Shown here: in pieces, positions 1 to 6,595 of the stretch
Layout: each line of letters begins with the position of its first letter
How positions within the stretch are numbered: position 1 is the first letter of the stretch
Made by a program: the position numbers and the translations under genes
The notes under the pieces: generated by a model
What the model saw: only the letters and a program-made list of their open reading frames with translations
Database searches by the model: none
What the model was told of the DNA's origin: nothing
NCBI GenBank assembly: GCA_017622055.1
Contig: JAGARY010000317.1
Span: 1 to 17,603, forward strand
Source: Treponema sp.
GTDB lineage: Bacteria; Spirochaetota; Spirochaetia; Treponematales; Treponemataceae
Direction: 5' to 3'
DNA: 17,603 nucleotides

Positions 1-290
1 TCAATCATTGATTGATAATAACGAGTTCGTAGTGGCAAATAGTTTGTAGGTTGATTTTGCATTTCGATATCAAAAATTTTATCTGAATCTTTTACATAAA
101 CATCAAGCCGTACGCTTTTCATTTCATAGTAAGCGGTTAGTTCTTTTTCTAGTTCTGGATAGATGATGTGGTCAATTTTGATGTGTAATAGTTTTTCCAG
201 AAGTTCTTTGCATAACTCTTCGTTTTTCATTGTGTGACAAAACATAAAGTTGTCTGCCAGTGTCAATTCATCAATTGGTTTGAATTTCAT
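1..290 (-). CDS. Rpn/PD-(D/E)XK nuclease family transposase-like protein, partial (3' end outside window)
   Basis: The minus strand encodes an open frame of 96 visible residues starting at 290 and running off the left edge with no stop. A perfect GGAGGT ribosome site sits 5 bases before the ATG, which fixes the start. The N-terminus (MKFKPIDELTLADNFMF) and the later segment with RLDVYV followed by IFDIEMQ (Asp63, Glu76, Gln78) match the layout of the Rpn/YhgA-like PDDEXK_2 family, in which D and ExQ form part of the nuclease active site. Family members are DNA endonucleases linked to recA-independent recombination and are often annotated as putative transposases; they are common in multiple copies in treponemes and clostridia. 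Only the N-terminal third or so is visible, so whether the gene is intact cannot be judged. Family recognition is by motif only. Confidence 0.8.
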   Translation of the reverse strand, partial: MKFKPIDELTLADNFMFCHTMKNEELCKELLEKLLHIKIDHIIYPELEKELTAYYEMKSVRLDVYVKDSDKIFDIEMQNQPTNYLPLRTRYYQSMI

Positions 291-309
291 AAAATACCTC
301 CATTTTAGT

Positions 310-415
310 TCCTCGGATCCTCGTGATAGATCCTCTGGTCTAGCCAGAGGATGAGGATGACAGATGACAATGACAAAAAAATTGTCATTGTCGGGCGTGA
401 CCCGACAATCTTTTT
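310..415. repeat. Intergenic palindromic repeat block with two tandem hairpins
   Basis: This block holds three inverted repeats in a row. ATCCTCTGG (330-338) pairs with CCAGAGGAT (344-352). GACAATGACAA (366-376) pairs perfectly with TTGTCATTGTC (382-392). ATTGTCGGG (387-395) pairs with CCCGACAAT (401-409) and shares bases with the previous arm, so the second and third hairpins are mutually exclusive. The style, a GTCATTGTCGGG-type palindrome in a non-coding spacer, matches dispersed repeats seen in many bacterial chromosomes. A minus-strand open frame of 72 codons over this block looks like a by-product of the repeat rather than a gene. Confidence 0.6.
387..415 (+). terminator. Terminator-like hairpin, possibly bidirectional
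   Basis: A perfect 9-base stem (387-395 with 401-409, loop CGTGA) is followed by C and five T residues (411-415) on the plus strand. Read on the minus strand, the same hairpin is followed after five bases by a run of seven T residues (381-375). It may insulate the Rpn-family gene from the coaX side. No plus-strand gene is visible upstream, so its target is unclear and it may simply be part of the repeat. Confidence 0.4.
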
Positions 416-427
416 CCGAATCAGTTT

Positions 428-456
428 TTGAGAAAAAAAATCCCTATATATACAAT
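428..456 (+). promoter_or_regulatory. Sigma-70-like promoter (TTGAGA-17-TACAAT)
   Basis: TTGAGA (428-433) and TACAAT (451-456) each match the consensus at 5 of 6 positions with a 17-base spacer. Transcription would begin near 463, about 35 bases before a 30-codon open frame. It is a computed-by-eye match without experimental support. Confidence 0.4.
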
Positions 457-497
457 AGGAAAAAAATGTAAAATTTAGGAATATTGGTGAGAAAAAA

Positions 498-590
498 ATG
501 AAAAATTTTAGTAAAGAATACAAAATGAAATGTTTTTGCTACAGATTTTTTACAGAAAAGATTGTGAGAATTGGTGAAGAAGAAATGTAA
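498..590 (+). CDS. Possible 30-codon small ORF, function unknown
   Basis: ATG at 498 opens a 30-residue frame ending in TAA at 588-590 (starts MKNFSKEYKMKCF, ends RIGEEEM). A GGTGAG sequence lies 6 bases upstream and a good promoter match lies about 40 bases upstream, which is why it is listed. The predicted peptide is basic at the N-terminus, contains two Cys, and has no recognisable domain. The region is very A-rich, so a chance frame is quite possible. It lies alone in a long spacer and is not obviously coupled to coaX. Confidence 0.15.
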   Translation: MKNFSKEYKMKCFCYRFFTEKIVRIGEEEM

Positions 591-598
591 TGACAAAT

Positions 599-627
599 TT
601 GACTTTTTTGTCAAAAATAAGTATTAT
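599..627 (+). promoter_or_regulatory. Probable promoter of the coaX operon (TTGACT-17-TATTAT)
   Basis: TTGACT (599-604) and TATTAT (622-627) both match the sigma-70 consensus at 5 of 6 positions with the ideal 17-base spacer. The start would fall near 634, giving coaX a leader of roughly 225 bases that includes the short upstream ORF at 744-761 and a palindromic repeat at 778-808. The -35 box lies in a small hairpin, TTTGAC-T5-GTCAAA. Confidence 0.5.
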
Positions 628-728
628 GAAATTAAATGTTGCATGAACAGATATTGGAAACAAATCTGATTCAAAAAAATGCACAAAAAAATCTAATTGA
701 GCTCTTTTCTAAAAAAAGACTTGATCCT

Positions 729-761
729 AGGAGGACAGGTACTATGACAATTCAAACGTAA
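729..761 (+). promoter_or_regulatory. Perfect Shine-Dalgarno with 5-codon upstream ORF in the coaX leader
   Basis: AGGAGG (729-734) is followed 9 bases later by ATG (744-746) and a five-codon frame, Met-Thr-Ile-Gln-Thr, stopped by TAA at 759-761. The strength of this ribosome site contrasts with the tiny ORF. It could be a leader peptide acting on coaX, 100 bases downstream, or the remnant 5' end of a gene interrupted by the repeat that follows. Sequence alone does not decide. Confidence 0.35.
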
Positions 762-777
762 ATCAAATTTTAAATTT

Positions 778-808
778 GTCACTGCGAGACCTTTAGGTCG
801 TGGCAGTC
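778..808. repeat. Short palindromic repeat (GTCACTGCGAG family)
   Basis: ACTGC (781-785) pairs with GCAGT (803-807) and GACCT (788-792) pairs with AGGTC (795-799), making a compact two-part hairpin starting GTCACTGCGAG. It belongs to the same style as the GTCATTGCGAG units at 3733-3816 and 8975-9009. Here the ends read ACTGC/GCAGT where the unit at 8975 reads ATTGC/GCAAT, so pairing is kept despite the base change. It sits in the leader of coaX. Confidence 0.6.
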
Positions 809-860
809 TATTCTACAAATGTTCATAAAAAATATTATATTCAAACTTATTGGAGTTTTT

Positions 861-1631
861 ATGACTTTAACTATTGATATTGGAAACACAACTACAAACT
901 GCGGTCTTTTTGATGGCGAAAAAATCGTTCTTCAAGTAAGACTTACAACAAATCGCAATGCAAGTTCCGACGAAATTGGAATTTTTCTTAGAAGCTCATT
1001 ACGGGAAAACGGTTTTGACTGGAAAAGTGTAGAAAAAATTGGAATTTGTAGCGTTGTACCTTCTGTAAATTATTCTTGGTCTAGTGCTTGTTCAAAATAT
1101 TTGGGCCACGACCCTTTGTTTATTCAAGCTGGAATTAAAACTGGCTTAAAATTAAAATTTGGCAACACAAAAGAAATTGGTGCCGATTTAATTGCCGCAG
1201 CAATGGGTGCTGTTGCCGTAAAACCAGACACAGATTTAATTATTGTTGATATGGGAACTGCAACTACTTTAGAAATTGTAACTAAAGACAGAGAATTTAT
1301 GGGCGGAACAATTTTGGCAGGATTAAAAATTTCTGTAGAAGCTTTGGCTACAGGAACTGCAAAACTTCCTTCTGTAGAAATTGCAAAACCAGAACACGCT
1401 TGTGCAACAAACACAATTGAAGCAATTCAATCTGGTTTGTACTACGGAACTGCTGGTGCAATTAAAGAACTTTGTGCCCAATATCAGAAATCTAATTTTG
1501 GTGGCAAAAAACCATACATTATTGCAACTGGCGGATTTTCTAAAATCTTTGCAGATTGTAATTTGTTTGACGAAATTGTTCCAGAATTAGTTTTGTCTGG
1601 CGTAAAATGCGCTATAGATTTGAATCTTTAG
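861..1631 (+). CDS. coaX: Type III pantothenate kinase
   Basis: CoaX phosphorylates pantothenate with ATP in the cytosol, the first step of coenzyme A synthesis. The 256-residue length is normal for the family. The ASKHA-fold motifs are in order: DIGNT at residues 6-10 (phosphate binding), GAD at 107-109 with the catalytic-type Asp, DMGTATT at 130-136, GGTI at 148-151 and an ATGG motif near residue 224. The start at 861 is chosen because GGAG lies 5 bases upstream and the protein then begins MTLTIDIGN as in other CoaX proteins; an in-frame ATG at 819 would add 14 hydrophobic residues without a ribosome site. Residue 110 is Leu where the common motif is GADR, and the usual NP before it is NT. 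The ECF S-component gene follows after 13 bases, so the two are probably cotranscribed. Confidence 0.95.
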   Translation: MTLTIDIGNTTTNCGLFDGEKIVLQVRLTTNRNASSDEIGIFLRSSLRENGFDWKSVEKIGICSVVPSVNYSWSSACSKYLGHDPLFIQAGIKTGLKLKFGNTKEIGADLIAAAMGAVAVKPDTDLIIVDMGTATTLEIVTKDREFMGGTILAGLKISVEALATGTAKLPSVEIAKPEHACATNTIEAIQSGLYYGTAGAIKELCAQYQKSNFGGKKPYIIATGGFSKIFADCNLFDEIVPELVLSGVKCAIDLNL

Positions 1632-1644
1632 GAGAATACAAAAA

Positions 1645-2256
1645 ATGAATGATTTATCTTTAAACTTATCAAGAAATAAAAAATTGGCTTTAACTGGAGC
1701 GTTTAGTGCTTTGGTTGTTGTTTTGGGAATTACAAGACTTGGACTTATTCCAATTGGAGCAACTGCATCAATTACAATTTTGCAGATTCCTGTAATTTTG
1801 ATTGTTATGATGGCAGGACTTTGGGAAGGCGTATTTGTTGGTTTTGCATTTGGTCTTTTGTCTTTAATTCAAGCAGCAATGAGCCCAAGTGGCGTTTTGG
1901 ATCCTTTATTTGTGAATCCACTTTGTTCAATTTTGCCAAGAATGTTGCTTGCTGTAGTTGCTTTTGGCTGTTGGAAAGTGTTGAATTTAATTCCTAAAAT
2001 GCCAAAAATGATTAGTGCAGGAATTACAGGATTTATTGCAACTGTTGCACACACTTTGCTTGTAATTGGATGTATTTACATTTTTGAAGGAACTGATGTT
2101 AGAGCAGCTATGGGCGGAATGGGATATTTTGCTGTAATTGGAATGCTTGCTTTTAATGCAGTTTTGGAAGCTGTAGCATCTACAATTGTGTGTGTTGCAG
2201 TTTATGCAGGACTTTTCTTTGCTTCAAACAAGAAAAGTAAATTGTCACAAGAATAA
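1645..2256 (+). CDS. ECF transporter S component, probably for pantothenate
   Basis: This 203-residue protein is strongly hydrophobic, with about six membrane helices and a short basic N-terminus (LSRNKKLALTGAFSAL), the typical layout of substrate-binding S components of energy-coupling factor importers (ECF_trnsprt family). Such proteins capture a vitamin and use a shared EcfT/EcfA module for ATP-driven uptake; no EcfA or EcfT gene is present in this window. Placement 13 bases after coaX suggests pantothenate as substrate (PanT-like), which is inference from context. AGGAGA at 1630-1635, overlapping the coaX stop, lies 9 bases before the ATG. The C-terminus ends in a basic tail, SNKKSKLSQE. 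Substrate is less certain than family. Confidence 0.85.
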   Translation: MNDLSLNLSRNKKLALTGAFSALVVVLGITRLGLIPIGATASITILQIPVILIVMMAGLWEGVFVGFAFGLLSLIQAAMSPSGVLDPLFVNPLCSILPRMLLAVVAFGCWKVLNLIPKMPKMISAGITGFIATVAHTLLVIGCIYIFEGTDVRAAMGGMGYFAVIGMLAFNAVLEAVASTIVCVAVYAGLFFASNKKSKLSQE

Positions 2257-2271
2257 TATTTGTAGTATAAT
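2242..2271 (+). promoter_or_regulatory. Promoter for trkA inside the end of the ECF gene; likely leaderless start
   Basis: TTGTCA (2242-2247) and a perfect TATAAT (2266-2271) are separated by 18 bases. The trkA ATG begins at 2279, 7 bases after the -10 box, just where transcription should begin, and no Shine-Dalgarno precedes it. The arrangement predicts a leaderless trkA transcript independent of the coaX operon. Confidence 0.55.
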
Positions 2272-2278
2272 GGTTCCT

Positions 2279-3724
2279 ATGAGAATTGTAATCATAGGAG
2301 CCGGTTTTACTGGTATTCAATTAGCAAAACTTCTTGTAAACGAAAAAAATCAAGTTGCATTAATTGATAATGATGAAGATGTAATTCGCCATGCGTCAAA
2401 TCAACTTGATTGTACTGTTCTTTGTGCCGACGGAAACAATTTAGATACTTTGGAAGACGTTGGCATTGCAAAAGCTGATGCCCTTGTTTGTGTTACTTCT
2501 TCTGACGAAGTAAATATGATAACTTGTTCTTTGGTTGACGCTGTTTATCCAGAAATTACAAAAATTGCCCGTGTTAGAAATTACGCCTACTACGTAAATA
2601 CGGCTTCTGCACAAAAAAAACATTCTACAAACTTTGGTGGAAAAAAACGTCCTTTGTACGGAATTGATTATATGGTTCACCCAGATGTTGAAGCGGCCGA
2701 AGCTATTGTTCAAGCAGTAAAAAATGGTGCAATTGGTAGCGTTGTTTCTTTTAATGATTCTGAACACGTTATTGCTCGCATTGTTGTTGCAAAAGGCAGT
2801 CAACTTGATGGAATTACACTAAAAGATATTCGTTCAAAAGTTGAAGTTCCGTTTTTAATTGCTTACATTGAAAATGATGGAAAAACTTCTTTGCCTTTTG
2901 GTGATACATTAATTTCTGCCGGAACTACAATTGGTGCCCTTGTTTCAAAATCTGATTTAACTCAATTGACTCAAATTTGCGGTGCTACGCAAAATGCGTT
3001 AAATAAAATTGCATTAATTGGAGCTGGAAGAATTGGAACAATTGTTACAGAACGGCTTTTAAAATCTAACAAAAATTCTATTTTGCCAAAATTTTTATCT
3101 TCTTTGGCAACCAAAAAAAATCAAGAATTTACAATTATTGATAAAAACGAAGAAATTGCAAAAGCTGCTGCAGAAAAATTCCCAGATGCAAAAGTTATGA
3201 ATGCCGATGCTTCTGACGAAGTTTTCTTAAAAGAGGAAGGAATTACTTCTTACGATTTAGCCATTTGTTGTACTCATAATCACGAAATGAATATGATTCT
3301 TGCTGCTTATTTGGAATCTCTTGGGGTAAAACAGACTGTTAGTTTGGTTGCAAGTTCAGCCTTTGCTCAGATTTCTGAAAAGCTTGGCATTGATGTTTCT
3401 GTTCCTTTGCGAGACACTGTAGTAGATTCTATTATGAGCCATTTGCGTGGAAAATCTGTAAAAGAAATTCATACTGTTACAAATGGTCAGTTAGAAATTG
3501 TTGAATGTGAAGTTACATTAAATTCAAAAGTTAATGGAAAATACTTAAAAGAAATTGCTGATCCTGGAAAATTCCTTGTTTTGATGAACAAACTTTCTGG
3601 AACAAGTGAATATAAAATTTCTAATGGAAATACAAAATTGTCTGTTGGAGATAACGTGGTTTTAATTACTGTAGCAGAAGAAAGCAAAAAAATTCTTTCG
3701 TATTTTTCAGATAACGAGGATTAA
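2279..3724 (+). CDS. trkA: Trk system potassium uptake regulatory protein TrkA
   Basis: TrkA is the cytosolic NAD(H)-binding ring subunit that gates the TrkH channel in the membrane. The 481-residue protein has the classic duplicated RCK layout: a first Rossmann domain opening MRIVIIGAGFTG, with the acidic residues LIDND closing the second strand, a first TrkA_C domain around residues 140-230, a second Rossmann domain with IALIGAGRIG near residue 242, and a second TrkA_C domain at the C-terminus. I start at 2279 because the Rossmann strand begins immediately; an ATG at 2270 (adding MVP) is possible and the frame stays open to 2186. No ribosome site precedes the start, but a good promoter does. 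The gene for its partner trkH begins 117 bases downstream, beyond a palindromic repeat. Confidence 0.95.
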   Translation: MRIVIIGAGFTGIQLAKLLVNEKNQVALIDNDEDVIRHASNQLDCTVLCADGNNLDTLEDVGIAKADALVCVTSSDEVNMITCSLVDAVYPEITKIARVRNYAYYVNTASAQKKHSTNFGGKKRPLYGIDYMVHPDVEAAEAIVQAVKNGAIGSVVSFNDSEHVIARIVVAKGSQLDGITLKDIRSKVEVPFLIAYIENDGKTSLPFGDTLISAGTTIGALVSKSDLTQLTQICGATQNALNKIALIGAGRIGTIVTERLLKSNKNSILPKFLSSLATKKNQEFTIIDKNEEIAKAAAEKFPDAKVMNADASDEVFLKEEGITSYDLAICCTHNHEMNMILAAYLESLGVKQTVSLVASSAFAQISEKLGIDVSVPLRDTVVDSIMSHLRGKSVKEIHTVTNGQLEIVECEVTLNSKVNGKYLKEIADPGKFLVLMNKLSGTSEYKISNGNTKLSVGDNVVLITVAEESKKILSYFSDNED

Positions 3725-3732
3725 TTTAAAAT

Positions 3733-3816
3733 GTCATTACGAAGACCGCAGGGATGAAGTAATCTAGAAAGTAAATATGGATTATATGGATTGCTTCGGC
3801 TTCGCCTCGCAATGAC
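3733..3816. repeat. Dispersed palindromic repeat between trkA and trkH (two inverted half-units)
   Basis: GTCATTACGA (3733-3742) pairs with TCGCAATGAC (3807-3816), and GAAGTAATC (3756-3764) pairs with GATTGCTTC (3789-3797), each with one mismatch. The right half read on the minus strand, GTCATTGCGAGGCGAAGC, closely resembles the unit at 8975-9009, and the left half is a diverged copy in the opposite orientation. Such GTCATTGCGAG...GAAGCAATC units occur as intergenic repeats in unrelated bacteria. Here the folded RNA could reduce read-through or separate expression of trkA and trkH. Confidence 0.7.
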
Positions 3817-3841
3817 GAGATTTATATTAATAGGATAAAAT

Positions 3842-5287
3842 ATGTTTATTATTTCTTGCGCAAAAATCATTTCGGTTTTATTGGGAATTGTTGGAGCATT
3901 GTTCATAATTCCAATTAGTGTTGCTCTTTATTATGGCGAATCTGATGTACTTCTTTCTTTTATAATTCCAGCTGCAATTAGTATTCTTGCAATGTTTGCC
4001 ATAAACATTCCAACAAGAAAAATCAAAATATCATTAAAAACAAAGCAAACTTTTTTAATTGTTGCATTGTCATGGATTTTTGCCAGTTTGATGTGTGCTT
4101 GCACTTTTTATTCCAGTGGTTACTTTTCTTCTTTCGTAGACGCTCTTTTTGAAAGCGTAAGTGGAATTACAACAACAGGAGCCACAATCCTTAGTGACGT
4201 AGAAAGTCTTCCTCGTTCAATCAATTTGCTTCGTTGTTTAACCCACTGGATTGGAGGAATGGGAATTGTAACTTTAACTGTTGCTTTGCTTCCGTTGCTT
4301 GGAATTGGTGGATTTCAATTAATCAAAGCAGAAACCACAGGTCCAGAAAAAGGGAAAGTTACTGCCCGAATTACAACTACAGCAAAAATCCTTTGGTTAA
4401 TTTATTTTGGGCTAACTGTAATAGAAACTGTTGCATTAATGATTGCAGGAATGGATTTTGTTGATGCTTTGTCCCACGCATTTGCAACTGTGGGAACCGG
4501 TGGATTTTCTACAAAAAATGCTTCAATCGGAAGTTTTAATTCTGCTGCCATAGACATAATTTGTACAATTTTTATGTTCTTGTGCGGAATAAATTTTAGT
4601 CTTTTTTACTATTTGATTATCAAAAAGTTTTCTGATGTTTATGAAAATTCAGAATTAAAAGCATATTTTTCAATTGTGGTAGTTTTTATTTTGATTATCA
4701 CTTTTTCTTTAATGCCAACATATAAATCTTTTGGAACAAGTTTGCGTTATTCAGCATTCCAAGTTGTTTCAATCATTACAACAACAGGTTTTGCTACAGC
4801 AGACTATCTATTTTGGCCATTTATTTCTCAAGTATTTTTATTTTTGCTATTCTTTGTGGGTGGATGTTCTGGTTCAACTGGTGGTGGCATAAAAGTAATT
4901 CGCTGGGTGATTTTGGGAAAACAACTTAACAATGAAACAAAACAAATGCTTCATCCACACGGAGTTTTTACAATTCAATTAAACAAAAGAGTATGTCGCA
5001 AAGAAATTGTTTTTAACGTTGCATCTTTTATGACTCTTTATTTAGTTTTAGTTGCCATTACAACTGTTATTGGCTGCATTGGAAATCTTGACATATTAAC
5101 TTCATTTTCGGCAGCCGCTTCCATGGTAGGAAACATTGGTCCTGCTTTTGGTTCCTTAGGACCAAGTAACAATTGCGCAATGCTTCCAGACTTTGTAAAA
5201 CTTTGGTATTCCTTTGCAATGTTGGCAGGCCGTCTTGAACTTTACACAATGCTGATTTTCTTTATGCCATCATATTGGGAAAAATAA
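3842..5287 (+). CDS. trkH: TrkH-family potassium transporter, membrane subunit
   Basis: TrkH forms the ion-conducting pore of the Trk/Ktr potassium importer in the inner membrane. The 481-residue protein shows four pore repeats with filter sequences: ITTTGAT at 109-115, TVGTGGFST at 216-224, ITTTGFATAD at 312-321 and MVGNIGPAFG at 428-437. The segment SGSTGGGIKVIR near 344-354 is the conserved stretch after the third filter. Length is typical of TrkH. AGGA at 3832-3835 lies 6 bases before the ATG. It follows trkA in the same direction, so channel and gate are encoded together. A paralogue named KtrB or TrkG would look similar, but size and filters favour TrkH. Confidence 0.95.
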   Translation: MFIISCAKIISVLLGIVGALFIIPISVALYYGESDVLLSFIIPAAISILAMFAINIPTRKIKISLKTKQTFLIVALSWIFASLMCACTFYSSGYFSSFVDALFESVSGITTTGATILSDVESLPRSINLLRCLTHWIGGMGIVTLTVALLPLLGIGGFQLIKAETTGPEKGKVTARITTTAKILWLIYFGLTVIETVALMIAGMDFVDALSHAFATVGTGGFSTKNASIGSFNSAAIDIICTIFMFLCGINFSLFYYLIIKKFSDVYENSELKAYFSIVVVFILIITFSLMPTYKSFGTSLRYSAFQVVSIITTTGFATADYLFWPFISQVFLFLLFFVGGCSGSTGGGIKVIRWVILGKQLNNETKQMLHPHGVFTIQLNKRVCRKEIVFNVASFMTLYLVLVAITTVIGCIGNLDILTSFSAAASMVGNIGPAFGSLGPSNNCAMLPDFVKLWYSFAMLAGRLELYTMLIFFMPSYWEK

Positions 5288-5357
5288 GAATTTTGCTTTT
5301 TTATTGATATTACTATATGATAACTTAAAACAGTTTTACAAAACTAAGGGGAATTTT

Positions 5358-6386
5358 ATGGCAAATATGAATGGATTTAAACACGGAGTAAACCTTGGAG
5401 GTTGGCTTTCTCAGTGTGTTCATACAAAAGAACATTATGATACTTTTATTACAGAAGATGATATAAAAGTAATAAAAAGTTGGGGACTAGATCACGTGCG
5501 AGTTCCTGTAGATTATGATTTAGTGCAAAATATTGATGGAAGTTTTAAAGAAGATGGGTTTGCATACATTCAAAAAGCAATTGACTGGTGTAAAAACAAT
5601 CAAATTAATATGATTTTAGATCTTCATAAAACAATTGGTTATTCTTTTGATGAAGGTGAAGCTGAATCTGGATTCTTTGAAGACGAAAAATATCAAAATA
5701 TGTTTTATGCACTTTGGGATGAATTTGCAAAACGCTATTCAAAATATGAAGATATGCTTTGTTTTGAACTTTTAAACGAAGTTACAAAACAAGATTATTG
5801 CAAAATCTGGAACAAAATTGCAAATAACTGTATAGAAAAAATTAGAGAAACATCTAAAACTGTAAGAATTCTTGTGGGAAGCTACTGGAATAACAGTGTA
5901 AGTGCTGTAAAAGATATGGATCCACCTCACGACGAAAATATTGTATATAATTTCCACTGTTACGAGCCATTGATTTTTACACATCAAGGTGCTGGCTGGA
6001 TTCCAAAAATGGACAAATCTTTTAGAATGAAACTAGACGAAACATTTGAAAATTACGACAAATATACAAAAGCAAATGTTTCTCAAGAAGGTGATAATTT
6101 TGCAGCTTATGATAAAAACGCAACACCAGACATCACATATTTTGAAAATTTGTTTGCAAGTGCTTTGGAAACTGCAAAAGAAAGAAATGTGCTTTTGTAT
6201 TGTGGTGAATATGGCGTAATTGATTATACAGCACCAGAAGAAGTTCTAAAATGGTACAAATTGGTGAACCAAGTTTTTGAAAAATATAACATTGGCCGTG
6301 CCGCTTGGAGCTACAAAAAAATGAACTTTGGTCTTGCAGATTCTTGGATAGATTCAATTCGTCCAGAAATCTTAAAACTAATGTAA
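5358..6386 (+). CDS. Glycoside hydrolase family 5 protein (cellulase-like), no signal peptide
   Basis: This 342-residue protein has the GH5 (alpha/beta)8-barrel pattern. HVRVP at 46-50 carries the conserved Arg, DLH at 88-90 ends a core strand, LLNE at 138-141 gives the probable acid/base Glu141, FHCY at 199-202 supplies the His and Tyr, and YCGEYG at 281-286 gives the probable nucleophile Glu284. The start at 5358 follows AGGGGA with a 6-base gap; an upstream ATG in frame at 5304 lacks a ribosome site. There is no signal peptide, membrane anchor or carbohydrate-binding module, so it should act in the cytosol, probably on imported oligosaccharides of a beta-glucan or beta-mannan. Substrate and subfamily cannot be assigned by eye. 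It stands alone between trkH and an intergenic structured element. Confidence 0.85.
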   Translation: MANMNGFKHGVNLGGWLSQCVHTKEHYDTFITEDDIKVIKSWGLDHVRVPVDYDLVQNIDGSFKEDGFAYIQKAIDWCKNNQINMILDLHKTIGYSFDEGEAESGFFEDEKYQNMFYALWDEFAKRYSKYEDMLCFELLNEVTKQDYCKIWNKIANNCIEKIRETSKTVRILVGSYWNNSVSAVKDMDPPHDENIVYNFHCYEPLIFTHQGAGWIPKMDKSFRMKLDETFENYDKYTKANVSQEGDNFAAYDKNATPDITYFENLFASALETAKERNVLLYCGEYGVIDYTAPEEVLKWYKLVNQVFEKYNIGRAAWSYKKMNFGLADSWIDSIRPEILKLM

Positions 6387-6401
6387 TTTATTTTGGAGGT
6401 T

Positions 6402-6579
6402 CCCCAGTTGCAAAAACGCAACTGGGGCGGGCTTTGCGCAATTCCGCTTTCGCTCCAGCCGCTTGTCGCAAGCTGAACGCTTGCTTACCAAGTTTTGTTC
6501 GCTTTGCTTCCAAAACTTGCCTCGCGGCCGCCTTCGGCGTTGCTACAATCCCTAACCCGAGGTAAGCTCGCAGGCGGGT
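6402..6579 (-). repeat. GC-rich structured intergenic element, copy A (minus orientation)
   Basis: Fills the spacer between the convergent GH5 and MntP-like genes. Read on the minus strand, the core runs 6543 to 6438: GCAA, the hairpin CGCC-GAA-GGCG, a variable arm closed by GCCGC/GCGGC, then TGGAGC, the mini-hairpin GC-GAAA-GC, GGAA and TTGC. GCAA (6543-6540) pairs with TTGC (6441-6438). Inside the variable arm CAAGTTTTG pairs with CAAAACTTG and GCAAGC pairs with GCTTGC. Flanks hold further stems: CCCCAGTTGC (6402-6411) with GCAACTGGGG (6418-6427), and ACCCG (6555-6559) with CGGGT (6575-6579). It is much richer in G+C than the genes around it. Open frames crossing it on both strands are not credible genes. 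Confidence 0.7.
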
Positions 6580-6595
6580 CAGAATAACATCAATT

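Noticed and set aside
305..523. Minus-strand open frame of 72 codons
   Set aside because: It covers palindromic repeats and a terminator-like hairpin, has no ribosome site, and its translation looks like the by-product peptides typical of such repeats.
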